This document shows, piece by piece, positions 46,902 through 54,735 of a DNA stretch of 64,000 bases; the stretch's first letter is position 1; each line of letters begins with the position of its first letter. The DNA is from Actinomycetes bacterium (GTDB lineage Bacteria > Actinomycetota > Acidimicrobiia > Acidimicrobiales > Acidimicrobilacustridaceae). The DNA is taken from positions 1-64,000 of the forward strand of contig JAKOVR010000021.1 of assembly GCA_029782025.1 (NCBI GenBank). Direction: 5' to 3'. The position numbers and the translations under genes are program-made. Below the pieces are notes generated by a model. It was not told the origin of the DNA and ran no database searches. It saw nothing but the letters and a program-made list of their open reading frames with translations.

Positions 46902-47093
46902 CTAGTCCTCGATGGCGATGGCCTGCTTGGGGCAGCGCCGCACCGCCTCCTCGATCTTGGACCGCAGCTCCTCCGGCGGGTTCTCCTGGAGGATGTAGAG
47001 GAAGTCGTCGTCTCGCACCTCGAACACCTCGGGCACGATGCCCATGCAGACGGCGTTGCTCTCGCACAGATCGAAATCGACCACGACTCGCAT
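46902..47093 (-). CDS. Small 3Fe-4S-type ferredoxin (P450-associated family)
   Basis: 63 residues; ATG at 47093 follows AGGAGG by 7 nt. The cluster-binding pattern is C-E-S-N-A-V-C near residues 11-17 and C-P near 52-53, with only three cysteines. An Asn occupies the position where a fourth ligand would sit in 4Fe-4S ferredoxins. Single-cluster ferredoxins of this C-x-x-X-x-x-C...C-P type donate electrons to cytochromes P450 in actinobacteria. It is encoded directly before its probable reductase. The start is divergent from the beta-propeller lipoprotein gene. Confidence 0.9.
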   Translation of the reverse strand: MRVVVDFDLCESNAVCMGIVPEVFEVRDDDFLYILQENPPEELRSKIEEAVRRCPKQAIAIED

Positions 47094-47192
47094 GGCGGGC
47101 CTCCTGAGGTGACGGGTCATCAGATCGTGCGCATCTTTGCAGACTCCTGCCGGCCGCGGGAACCGGACGACGTGTGCCATCGTCTGAGGGCC

Positions 47193-49727
47193 ATGCGACG
47201 TCACCGCCCCCTCCGCTCCCCCCGCTCCTCGGCCTCCACGCGGGCCCGGCTGCTGCTCGCCACCACCGCCGCGGCCGCGACGCTCCTCTCGGGGTGTGCC
47301 GGCTCGGAGGGACCGGGCCGCGGCGGCCCCGGCGAGCAGGCGCAGGGATCGACCGGCACCACCGGCGTCCCGGCCAACCCCGACCGGAGCGGCGACGTGG
47401 CCCTCGAGCCGTTCAGCTCCTGCGACGACCTCCTCGGGTGGATCAAGCAGCAGGCCCTCCCCCACGTCACCGCCTACGGCCTCGAGGGCTACGACGAGTC
47501 CCGCTACGCCGGGCCCGGCGGCCGGCTCGCCGTGGAGGAGAACGCCGGCGTCGATCGAGCCCCCGGCGCCCCGAGCGGGGGGGCGGTGCCCACCACGGCA
47601 GCGCCGACCACCACCAGCCAGTCAGGCTCGACCGACCGGAAGGCGGCCGAGCTCGACGCCGGCGGCGGCTCCGGCGGGTCGGTCGACCACAGCGGGACCA
47701 ACAACCAGGAGAAGGGCGTCGACGAGCCCGACCAGGTGAAGAACGATGGTGACCGCCTCTTCGCCGTGACCGGCAACCGAATCGTGTCCTACGCCGACCT
47801 CGGCTCCACCCCCGTCCAGGCCGGCACGCTGACCCTCGACTACGCCTCGGGCGGCAACCACCAGATGCTCCTGACCGGCACCCGGCTGCTCGTCCTGTCC
47901 CAGGAAGGCTACGGCTACCCCGGCCCCATGCCCTACGCCGAGGAGAAGACGGTGGGCGGCGGACCGGGCGGTGGCCCCGGCGGCGGTCGCCCGGTGGGAC
48001 CGCGGACGCTGATCCAGATCGTCGACGTGACCGACATGAGCAACATGAAGGTGGTCGACCGGGTCGCGGTCGACGGCACCCTGGTCAGTGCCCGGTTGGC
48101 CAACGGCAAGATGCGGGTCGTCACCTCGGCCCACCCCGCGTCGTTCACCTTCGTCTACCCGAACGGACGGGGCGCCGAGCAGGCGGCCAAGGACGCCAAC
48201 ACCAAGATCGTCAACGACTCCAAGATCGAGGACTGGCTGCCCCGCATGTACAGCTACGGCCCCGGCTCCGGGTACGTGTCGAACCCGCCGGAGAAGCAGC
48301 TGCTGCCGTGCAGCGCCATGAGCCGGCCCAAGGAGTTCAGCGGGTACGGGGTCCTGAGCGTCCTCAGCATCGACCCCAGCGGCAGCGTCGACCCGGCCAG
48401 CAACGTCGGGATCATGGGTGACGGCGACCTCGTGTACGCCTCCCCGTCCAACCTGTACGTCACCACCAACGAGGTGGTGTGGGGCAGCCCGCGCGGGGTG
48501 CCCGGCGGCAACACCCCCACCACCGTGGTCAACAACGGTCCGGTGGCCAACAGCGGTCCGGTCCGCTGCGTGATGGGTCCGGCCCGCGAGCTCGTGCCCC
48601 GCTGCCCCGGCCCGACCAGCGCGGCATACCACACCGCCGTCCACCAGTTCGACCTGTCGGGCGGGGGCCCGGCCCTCTACCGGGCCAGCGGCAAGTTCGA
48701 AGGCGCGCTGCTCAACCAGTACTCGATGAGCGAGCACGGCGGGGTGCTGCGAGCCGCCACCACGTCGAGCGCCGCCGGCACCAACGCCTCCCCCGGGTCC
48801 GAGAGCCAGGTGGTGGCCCTGAAGGAGAAGGACGGCCGGCTCGAAGTGATCGGGCGGGTCAACGGCCTGGGCACGAGCGAGAGCATCAAGGCGGTGCGGT
48901 TCGTCGACGACGTCGCCTATGTCGTCACCTTCCGCCAGACCGATCCCCTCTTCACCGTCGACCTGCGCGATCCCACCAACCCGCGGGTGGCCGGGAAGCT
49001 CGATCTGCTCGGGTACTCCGCCTACCTGCACCCGGTCGGCGACGGCTACCTGCTCGGCGTGGGCCAGGACGCCACGGCCACCGGCCGCACCCAAGGGACC
49101 GCCCTGCAGCTCTTCGACGTGCGCAACCCGGCGGCGCCCAAGCTGGTGCAGAAGCTGGTCGTGCCCAATGCCACGTCGCTGGTGGAGAACGACCCCCACG
49201 CCTTCCTGTGGTGGGCCCGCACCAACCTCGTCGTGATCCCGGTGTCGCGCTACGACTACGGCGGCCCCGTGCCCGGCCCCATCCCGATGCCCGACAACTG
49301 CCCCACCTGCGGCGGGGGGCCGACCACCACGGTGGTGTGCGTGACCGATCCGTGCCCGGGCGGCGCCACCGGCGCCCCGGCCTACCGTCCAGCCCAGCCC
49401 TTCCTCGGCGTGGTCGGGTTCACCGTCACCCCCGACGGCATCAAGGAGGTCGGCAGCATCCAGCACCTCGGCCGCCAGGGCGGCGTGTGCGGGCCGACGG
49501 CCGACTGCGTGGAGCCGGCCTCCCCGCCCACCACGATCTGGTGCCCGCCGGGCTCGTCCTGCCCGGTGCCCACCAAGCCCCCGGTGACCACCCCGGTGCC
49601 CGCCTACCCCGTGCAGATCACCCGTACCGTGGTGGCCGGCATCAACCTGCTGACCCTCTCGACCGCCGGCCTGAAGGCCAACGACATCGGCACCTTCGCC
49701 GAACGCACCTGGGTCCCCCTCACCTGA
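47193..49727 (+). CDS. Secreted lipoprotein with C-terminal beta-propeller domain (PF09826 type)
   Basis: 844 residues from ATG at 47193. The signal segment (ARLLLATTAAAATLLSGC) ends in a lipobox. A low-complexity Thr/Gly/Ser linker (to about 165) leads to the family hallmark NNQEKGVDEPDQVKNDGDRLFAVTGNRIVSY. The propeller region has repeated beta blades such as RTLIQIVDVTDMSNMKVV, VLSVLSIDPSGSVDPASN, VAYVVTFRQTDPLFTVDLRDPTNPRVAGKLDLLGYSAYLHPV and LQLFDVRNPAAPKLV. Two cysteine-bearing inserts (NCPTCGGGP, VCGPTADC) near the C-terminus may be disulfide-linked. Function of the family is unknown; it is a cell-surface protein. Confidence 0.88.
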   Translation: MRRHRPLRSPRSSASTRARLLLATTAAAATLLSGCAGSEGPGRGGPGEQAQGSTGTTGVPANPDRSGDVALEPFSSCDDLLGWIKQQALPHVTAYGLEGYDESRYAGPGGRLAVEENAGVDRAPGAPSGGAVPTTAAPTTTSQSGSTDRKAAELDAGGGSGGSVDHSGTNNQEKGVDEPDQVKNDGDRLFAVTGNRIVSYADLGSTPVQAGTLTLDYASGGNHQMLLTGTRLLVLSQEGYGYPGPMPYAEEKTVGGGPGGGPGGGRPVGPRTLIQIVDVTDMSNMKVVDRVAVDGTLVSARLANGKMRVVTSAHPASFTFVYPNGRGAEQAAKDANTKIVNDSKIEDWLPRMYSYGPGSGYVSNPPEKQLLPCSAMSRPKEFSGYGVLSVLSIDPSGSVDPASNVGIMGDGDLVYASPSNLYVTTNEVVWGSPRGVPGGNTPTTVVNNGPVANSGPVRCVMGPARELVPRCPGPTSAAYHTAVHQFDLSGGGPALYRASGKFEGALLNQYSMSEHGGVLRAATTSSAAGTNASPGSESQVVALKEKDGRLEVIGRVNGLGTSESIKAVRFVDDVAYVVTFRQTDPLFTVDLRDPTNPRVAGKLDLLGYSAYLHPVGDGYLLGVGQDATATGRTQGTALQLFDVRNPAAPKLVQKLVVPNATSLVENDPHAFLWWARTNLVVIPVSRYDYGGPVPGPIPMPDNCPTCGGGPTTTVVCVTDPCPGGATGAPAYRPAQPFLGVVGFTVTPDGIKEVGSIQHLGRQGGVCGPTADCVEPASPPTTIWCPPGSSCPVPTKPPVTTPVPAYPVQITRTVVAGINLLTLSTAGLKANDIGTFAERTWVPLT

Positions 49728-49729
49728 CG

Positions 49730-49754
49730 CCGGTCCCCCCACGGGGGAAGCCGG
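49730..49754. terminator. Candidate bidirectional hairpin between convergent genes
   Basis: CCGG-T-CCCCC-CAC-GGGGG-AAG-CCGG lies between the stops of the beta-propeller gene (49727) and the DUF559 gene (49756). Stem of nine G-C pairs with a small internal bulge; there is no U-tract. Confidence 0.4.
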
Positions 49755-49755
49755 G

Positions 49756-50673
49756 TCACCCGAGCCGTTCGAGCGCGGCGAGGACGGTCGCCGCGACCCA
49801 GTCCGGCCGGTTCACGATCTGGTCCCATGTGAACCGGAGGAACTGCCAGCCCAACAGCGCGAGCTCGTTCTGTCGGACACGGTCGTCCTGGAACCGCGAC
49901 CAGTCCAGGTGCGATGCCCAGCCGTCCACCTCGATGGCGAGCTTCGGGTCCGGATACGCGAAGTCGATCCTCCGGGTCGAACCGTCCGGCATCCGGATCC
50001 GGAGTTGAAACACCGGTTGGGGAACGGCGTAGCGCTCGCACAACTCGGCGAAGAGCACTTCGGGACGGGAATCCGGCAGCTGCGATCCCAGCACCCGGGC
50101 GTCGATCACGTTCAGCAGGCGCTTCGGGCCCTTCCACTTGGGGTTGTCGAGCCGTTCGCACGTTCGACGGATCAGCTCCACGCTCATCCGTCGCGTGAGC
50201 AATGCGGATTCGACCACCCGCGGGAGGAGGTCGACCTCGACGACTTCGGCGAGGTCGACGAGCGTCTTCAACGGCGACGTTGCTGGAAACCCTCTCGCCT
50301 CCCAGATCACGTTCGGGTCGATCTGTCGCGGCCGATGGACGACGACCGCGGTGGTCCGCGACGACGCCGTGCGGATCACGGTGATCTCCACCACGGGAGC
50401 CTCCCCCCAGTCGAAGCCCCAGAGGTAGGCCGCAGACCGGTGCGAGGCCACGGCGAACCTCCCATTGGTGATCAGCGCGGCCGAGAGCTCGACCTCGAAC
50501 GTGGTGCCGACACCGAGCCCCCGGTAGACGCCGTCCGCGACCGGCACGAGTGCGCCGTAGCCCACGGCACGATTGACCTCCGCCCGGGTGAGCCCGGCGT
50601 CGAGGAGCTGGCGCATCCCGGCAACCCCGTGCTGTCGGGATGCGATGGCGTCGAAGGTCTCGAGCACGTGCAT
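49756..50673 (-). CDS. AbiEi-like N-terminal domain fused to DUF559 (PD-(D/E)xK-like) protein
   Basis: 305 residues from ATG at 50673; TATGTT at 50680-50685 lies 6 nt upstream, so the start is probably leaderless. An upstream GTG at 50709 is possible but not favoured. Residues 1-60 (FDAIASRQHGVAGMRQLLDAGLTRAEVNRAVGYGALVPVADGVYRG) form a winged-helix AbiEi-antitoxin-like domain. The C-terminus (RRIDFAYPDPKLAIEVDGWASH ... RFQDDRVRQNELALLGWQFLRFTWDQI) is the DUF559/Vsr-like nuclease fold with D and E-x-D residues. Such proteins are abundant in actinobacteria and their role is uncertain. Codon bias is somewhat more relaxed than in its neighbours. Confidence 0.85.
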   Translation of the reverse strand: MHVLETFDAIASRQHGVAGMRQLLDAGLTRAEVNRAVGYGALVPVADGVYRGLGVGTTFEVELSAALITNGRFAVASHRSAAYLWGFDWGEAPVVEITVIRTASSRTTAVVVHRPRQIDPNVIWEARGFPATSPLKTLVDLAEVVEVDLLPRVVESALLTRRMSVELIRRTCERLDNPKWKGPKRLLNVIDARVLGSQLPDSRPEVLFAELCERYAVPQPVFQLRIRMPDGSTRRIDFAYPDPKLAIEVDGWASHLDWSRFQDDRVRQNELALLGWQFLRFTWDQIVNRPDWVAATVLAALERLG

Positions 50674-50743
50674 GCTCGAAACATACTGTGATTTACTGAA
50701 AGAGCACAACCCACCTCGTCGGCCCTTCCTTGTCGCGCCGTGT

Positions 50744-50791
50744 CCCGTGGGTGCGAATTGTTGGCATTAGCGAAAAATTCGCACCCACGGG
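50744..50791. repeat. 48-bp palindrome downstream of leuA
   Basis: Arms CCCGTGGGTGCGAATT and its perfect complement (16 bp each) around a 16-nt A/T-rich loop. It begins 21 nt after the leuA stop and may end the leuA transcript. It shares the GGGTGCG...CGCACCC core with copies R1-R4 but not the rest. At about 50% G+C in the loop, it stands out from the surrounding DNA. Confidence 0.8.
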
Positions 50792-50812
50792 GAAACGGAC
50801 GGAACGAGGGGG

Positions 50813-52396
50813 TCAGACGCCGTCGAGGTGGCCGGGGCGGTTGGCCTTGTCGTCGGCGAGCTCGGCGCCGGAGTCCTTGATCCGGTAGATCCGGTTGATG
50901 GCGTTGAGGAAGGCCCGGGCCGACGCCTCGACCACGTCGGTCGACAGGCCCCGCCCCGGCATCGACACGCCGTCGACGGCGAAGCGCAGCGCCACGTCGG
51001 CCAGGGCGTCGACCCCGCCGGTGACCGACGTGACGGCGTAGTCGGTGAGCTGGCCGTCGACCCCGGTCAGCTGACGGATGGCGTTGCACGCCGCCTCGAC
51101 CATGCCGTCGCCGGTGGCGGTGGCCTCCAGCTTCTCGCCGTCGTGGTCGAGCACGATCCGGCACGTCGGTGTCGAGCTCGAGCCGCCGTGGCTGTCGCAG
51201 CTCACGAGCTGGTAGCGGTACCGCACGGTGTCGCCGACCTCCTCGGCCACGAGGGCCTCGAGGTCCTCCTCGGTGAGCTGCACCTTGCGGTCGGCCAGCT
51301 CCTTGAACCGGGTGAACACCTGGTTCAGGGCGTCGCCGTGAAGTTCGTAGCCCATCTTCTTCATCGTGTCGGCGAAGGCGTGCCGGCCGGAGTGCTTGCC
51401 CAGCACGATCTTGCTCTCGCCGGCGCCCACGGCCGCCGGATCCATGATCTCGTAGGTCTCGCGCTTGGAGAGCACCCCGTGCTGATGGATGCCGCTCTCG
51501 TGGGCGAAGGCGTTGCGACCCACGACCGCCTTGTTGTACTGGACCGGATAGCCGGTGAGCCGGCTCACGAGGCGTGAGGCCCGCCCCAGCTCCTCGGCCC
51601 GGATGCCGGTGTCGACGCCGTCGAAGTAGTCGGCCCGCGTGCGCAGGGCCATCACCACCTCTTCCATCGCGGCGTTGCCGGCCCGTTCGCCGATGCCGTT
51701 GATCGTGCACTCGACCTGACGGGCACCGGCCTTCACCGCGGCCAGCGAGTTGGCGACGGCCAGACCGAGGTCGTCGTGGCAGTGGGTCGAGATCACGTAG
51801 TCGCCGGTGACCGCCTGGCGCACGGCCTGCAGGCGGGCGGCGTACTCCTCGGGGATCCCGTAGCCGACGGTGTCGGGGATGTTCAGCGTGGTGGCGCCGT
51901 TGTCGACCGCGATCTGGAGCACCTCGCACATGAACCCGAAGTCGGAGCGGGACGCGTCCTCCGGCGAGAACTCGACGTCGTCGGTGTACTGGCGGGCGTG
52001 GCCCACGGCGCGGCCGGCCTCGGTCTTCACCTGGTCCGGCGTCATGCGCAGCTTGTTCTGCATGTGGATCTCGCTGGTGGCGATGAACACGTGGATGCGC
52101 CGGGCCTCGGCGTCCTGGATCGCTTCCCAGCACCGGTCGATGTCGGCCAGCGCGGTGCGGGACAGGCCGCAGATCACCGGTCCCCGCACGGCGCGGGCGA
52201 TGGCCTGCACGGACTCGAAGTCGCCCTGGCTGGCCACGGGGAACCCGGCCTCGATCACGTCGACCCCGAGGCGGGCGAGCTGCTCGGCGATCTCGACCTT
52301 CTCGCCCTGGTCGAGCGAGATGCCCGGCGACTGCTCGCCGTCGCGGAGGGTGGTATCGAAGATGATCACCCGGTTCGGATCACGTTGCGTGCCCAT
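50813..52396 (-). CDS. leuA: 2-isopropylmalate synthase LeuA
   Basis: 527 residues. First committed step of leucine synthesis: acetyl-CoA plus 2-oxoisovalerate gives 2-isopropylmalate. The HMGL-like barrel begins VIIFDTTLRDGEQSPGISL, with metal ligands His205 and His207 in STHCHDDLGLAVANS and GIGERAGNAAMEEV. NAFAHESGIHQHGVL and GKHSGRHAF mark the linker. The C-terminal LeuA regulatory domain, where leucine feedback acts, is complete. AAAGG lies 7 nt before the ATG. The 200-nt leader encodes a leucine-rich peptide and a terminator, so expression appears attenuated by leucine supply. Confidence 0.95.
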   Translation of the reverse strand: MGTQRDPNRVIIFDTTLRDGEQSPGISLDQGEKVEIAEQLARLGVDVIEAGFPVASQGDFESVQAIARAVRGPVICGLSRTALADIDRCWEAIQDAEARRIHVFIATSEIHMQNKLRMTPDQVKTEAGRAVGHARQYTDDVEFSPEDASRSDFGFMCEVLQIAVDNGATTLNIPDTVGYGIPEEYAARLQAVRQAVTGDYVISTHCHDDLGLAVANSLAAVKAGARQVECTINGIGERAGNAAMEEVVMALRTRADYFDGVDTGIRAEELGRASRLVSRLTGYPVQYNKAVVGRNAFAHESGIHQHGVLSKRETYEIMDPAAVGAGESKIVLGKHSGRHAFADTMKKMGYELHGDALNQVFTRFKELADRKVQLTEEDLEALVAEEVGDTVRYRYQLVSCDSHGGSSSTPTCRIVLDHDGEKLEATATGDGMVEAACNAIRQLTGVDGQLTDYAVTSVTGGVDALADVALRFAVDGVSMPGRGLSTDVVEASARAFLNAINRIYRIKDSGAELADDKANRPGHLDGV

Positions 52397-52492
52397 GGTG
52401 TGGCCTTTCTCGTGGGGTTGGGACTGCGGGACAAGGGGACTGCGACAGACGAACTGCGGCCAGGGGCGGGCGGACCGCCCCCGGAAACGAAA

Positions 52493-52523
52493 GAACCTCC
52501 TGGCCCGGGGGCGCAGGAGGTTC
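52493..52523 (-). terminator. leuA attenuator (intrinsic terminator)
   Basis: On the RNA strand GAACCTCCTG pairs perfectly with CAGGAGGTTC around an 11-nt C/G loop, followed directly by TTTCGTTTCC. It lies about 25 nt after the leader peptide stop and about 95 nt before leuA. The 3' arm can alternatively pair with ACCTCCCTG in the leader coding region (one bulge), a candidate antiterminator pairing. Confidence 0.75.
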
Positions 52524-52550
52524 GGCGAGCACCGATATGTGGTGCTCGCC
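52524..52550 (-). promoter_or_regulatory. leuA leader hairpin (possible ribosome pause structure)
   Basis: GGCGAGCACC and GGTGCTCGCC form a perfect 10-bp stem with a 7-nt A/T-rich loop, starting on the last base of the leader stop codon and ending where the terminator begins. Confidence 0.7.
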
Positions 52551-52600
52551 TACGTGAGGAGAAGAAGGGTCTGCGGCAGGGAGGTGCGCATAGCTGACAT
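52550..52600 (-). CDS. leuL: leu operon leader peptide
   Basis: A 16-residue frame, MSAMRTSLPQTLLLLT, ending in TAG, with four consecutive leucine codons (CTT CTT CTC CTC) just before the stop and a fifth Leu earlier. CTT is otherwise rare in this genome segment, which sharpens sensitivity to charged leucine tRNA. TAGCGT at 52609-52614 lies 8 nt before the ATG, consistent with a leaderless mRNA as described for the leuA leader of streptomycetes. It is followed by a hairpin and an intrinsic terminator, then leuA. Ribosome stalling at the Leu codons should change folding and allow read-through into leuA. Confidence 0.85.
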   Translation of the reverse strand: MSAMRTSLPQTLLLLT

Positions 52601-52608
52601 CAGGAAAC

Positions 52609-52614
52609 ACGCTA
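52609..52614 (-). promoter_or_regulatory. Promoter -10 of the leuL-leuA transcript
   Basis: TAGCGT on the minus strand, 8 nt upstream of the leader ATG. TTGGGG lies 17 nt further upstream as a possible -35. Confidence 0.5.
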
Positions 52615-52676
52615 CCCGACCCGCCGTCAAGCCCCAACCCGTTTGCGCCGCGGCGCGGGTGCCACCCCGGTCGGGG

Positions 52677-54245
52677 TCAGCCCAGCTCGATGACGTGGAC
52701 GGAGTGGATCGACGGATCGGCCACGAGGGCGTCGCGCACCTCACCCGACACCACGTCACCGGTCGAGAGCACCATCATCGCCGCCGAGCCGTCGGCCGAC
52801 CGGCCCACGTGCAGGTCGGCGATGTTCACGCCGGCGGCGCCGAGGATGGACCCCACGGTGCCGATCACGCCGGGCGTGTCGTCGTTGCGGACGACCAGCA
52901 TGTGGGCCGCGGGCGGGACGTCGACCTTGTGGTCGTCGACCATCACCACCCGCATCTCGTTGTTGACCCCGGCGAGGGTGGCGGCCACGGCGTGACCCGC
53001 CCCGCGCACCGTGATGACGTTGACGTAGTCGTGGCTGGTGGTCGTGGACGTCTCCCGCACCTCGGTGCCGTGGCCCTCGGCCAGCTTCGGGGCGTTGACG
53101 AACGACACCGGCTCGTCGGTGATCCGGCCGAAGTAGCCCTTGAGCATCGACAGCGTGAGGATGCGGGTGTCGTAGCCGCCGATCTGCCCCTCGTAGGTGA
53201 CCTCGATCGGCCCCGCGCTGCCGGCGGCGAGCGAGGCGTAGAAGGCCCCGAGCCGCTCGGCCAGCGGCAGGTACGGCCGCACCGTCTCGCTGGCCTCGGC
53301 CGCGCTCACGTTGACGGCGAAGGGCACGAACTCGCCGGCGAGGGCCAGCTCCACCATCTCGGCGATGGTCAGCCCCGCCTTGTCCTGGGCTTCCACCGTG
53401 CTGGCCCCGAGGTGCGGCGTCACCACGACCTCGTCGAGCTCGAAGAGCGGCGACTCGGTGGTTGGCTCCTTGTCGAACACGTCGAGCGCGGCACCGGCGA
53501 CGTGGCCCGACCGGATGGCCGCCGCGAGGTCGGCCTCGTTGACGATGCCACCGCGGGCCACGTTGACGATGCGGATCCCGGCCTTGGCCCGGGCCAGGCG
53601 CTCGGCGTTGAGCAGGTCGACGGTCTCGGGGGTCTTGGCGACGTGGATCGTGACGAAGTCGGCCACGGCCAGCAGCTCGTCGAGCCCCATGAGCTCGACG
53701 CTGATCTGGCGGGCCCGCTCCGGCGACACGAACGGGTCGTAGCCGACGAGCTTCATGCCGAAGGCCAGGGCCCGCTGGGCGACGAGCTTGCCGATCCGGC
53801 CGAGCCCGATGATGCCCAGCGTCTTGTCCGACAGCTCGACGCCCTCCCACTTGCTGCGCTCCCACCGGCCGTCCTTCAGGGCGGCGTGGGCCTGGGGCAC
53901 GTTGCGGGCCTGGGCCATCAGCAGGGCCATGGTGTGTTCGGCGGCCGAGAGGATGTTGCTCTGGGGCGCGTTCACCACCATCACGCCCTGGGCGGTGGCG
54001 GCGGCCACGTCGACGTTGTCGAGCCCGATCCCGGCCCGCCCCACCACCACGAGGTCGGTGCCCGCGGCCAGCACCTCCGCCGTGACCTGCGTGGCCGAGC
54101 GGATGATCAGGGCGTGCGCCCCCCGCACCAGGTCGGGGAGGGAGTCGGCCGTGAAGTCGAGCTGGAGGTCGACCTCGTGGCCGGCCGCCCGCAGGCGGTC
54201 GAGACCGTTGTCGGCGATCTTCTCGGTGACGAGGATGCGGGCCAT
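52677..54245 (-). CDS. serA: D-3-phosphoglycerate dehydrogenase SerA
   Basis: 522 residues from ATG at 54245; the ATG at 54254 has AGG directly against it, so the inner start, 7-9 nt after AGGATG, is preferred. First step of serine synthesis, oxidising 3-phosphoglycerate with NAD. Substrate domain MARILVTEKIADNGLDRL; NAD-binding motif LGIIGLGRIGKLVAQRA; catalytic HLGAST with the Glu/Arg of VARGGIVNEADL. The long form is present: an ASB intervening domain (about 310-440) and a C-terminal ACT domain (MLVVRNDDTPGVIGTVGSILGAAGVNIADLHVGR) for serine feedback. serC lies 2.5 kb away on the other strand. Confidence 0.95.
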   Translation of the reverse strand: MARILVTEKIADNGLDRLRAAGHEVDLQLDFTADSLPDLVRGAHALIIRSATQVTAEVLAAGTDLVVVGRAGIGLDNVDVAAATAQGVMVVNAPQSNILSAAEHTMALLMAQARNVPQAHAALKDGRWERSKWEGVELSDKTLGIIGLGRIGKLVAQRALAFGMKLVGYDPFVSPERARQISVELMGLDELLAVADFVTIHVAKTPETVDLLNAERLARAKAGIRIVNVARGGIVNEADLAAAIRSGHVAGAALDVFDKEPTTESPLFELDEVVVTPHLGASTVEAQDKAGLTIAEMVELALAGEFVPFAVNVSAAEASETVRPYLPLAERLGAFYASLAAGSAGPIEVTYEGQIGGYDTRILTLSMLKGYFGRITDEPVSFVNAPKLAEGHGTEVRETSTTTSHDYVNVITVRGAGHAVAATLAGVNNEMRVVMVDDHKVDVPPAAHMLVVRNDDTPGVIGTVGSILGAAGVNIADLHVGRSADGSAAMMVLSTGDVVSGEVRDALVADPSIHSVHVIELG

Positions 54246-54297
54246 GCCGCCCATCCTGACCGGCCCGCCCGGACGCGAGCCAACCCGTGACGGCGCC

Positions 54298-54735
54298 TCA
54301 GCAGCGCGTCGTCATGATGACGCTCACCGGCACGTCCGGGCCTGACGGGCAGTCGCCCCCGAGCACCTTCACGGTGAGCTGGAAGGCCAGGTACGGGATC
54401 ACGGCCAGCGCGACCACGAAGGCCAGCACGATGGTCCAGGCCGGCCGCCGGAAGCGGGCGGTGTGCGCCCCGAGCCCCGTCCCGGGCCCGTCACCGTCAC
54501 CTTCGACCCCCACGGCCGTGGCCCCCTCCTCGGGGCGCTCGGCCGGGAGGCCGAGCAGCTCGGCGGCGCGGGCCCGGTCGGTGGGGACCACCCACATCGT
54601 CCAGGAATCCGGCCCGTCCTCGATCAGCTCGGTCCCGATCCCGGCCCCGAGGAGCTCCCGGGCGCCGGCCTCGGCCACGGACCGGGAGATGCCGGCGACC
54701 AGGACGGCGAGCCCGACGGTGCGATCACTGCCCAT
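54298..54735 (-). CDS. Small membrane protein with N-terminal DUF2007-like domain
   Basis: 145 residues. The first 60 residues (VGLAVLVAGISRSVAEAGARELLGAGIGTELIEDGPDSWTMWVVPTDRARAAELL) resemble DUF2007 'putative signal transducing' ferredoxin-like domains. A charged linker and one membrane helix (WTIVLAFVVALAVIPYLAFQLTVKVL) follow, with a short external end containing two Cys. It overlaps the stop of the S9 peptidase gene by 11 nt, so it is the downstream member of that unit. No function assigned. Confidence 0.7.
   Translation of the reverse strand: MGSDRTVGLAVLVAGISRSVAEAGARELLGAGIGTELIEDGPDSWTMWVVPTDRARAAELLGLPAERPEEGATAVGVEGDGDGPGTGLGAHTARFRRPAWTIVLAFVVALAVIPYLAFQLTVKVLGGDCPSGPDVPVSVIMTTRC

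Noticed and set aside
50674-50709. Upstream GTG (50709) start for the DUF559 protein
   Set aside because: It would place the -10-like TATGTT inside the coding region and add a non-conserved Ser/Cys-rich extension; the ATG at 50673 has the usual leaderless spacing.
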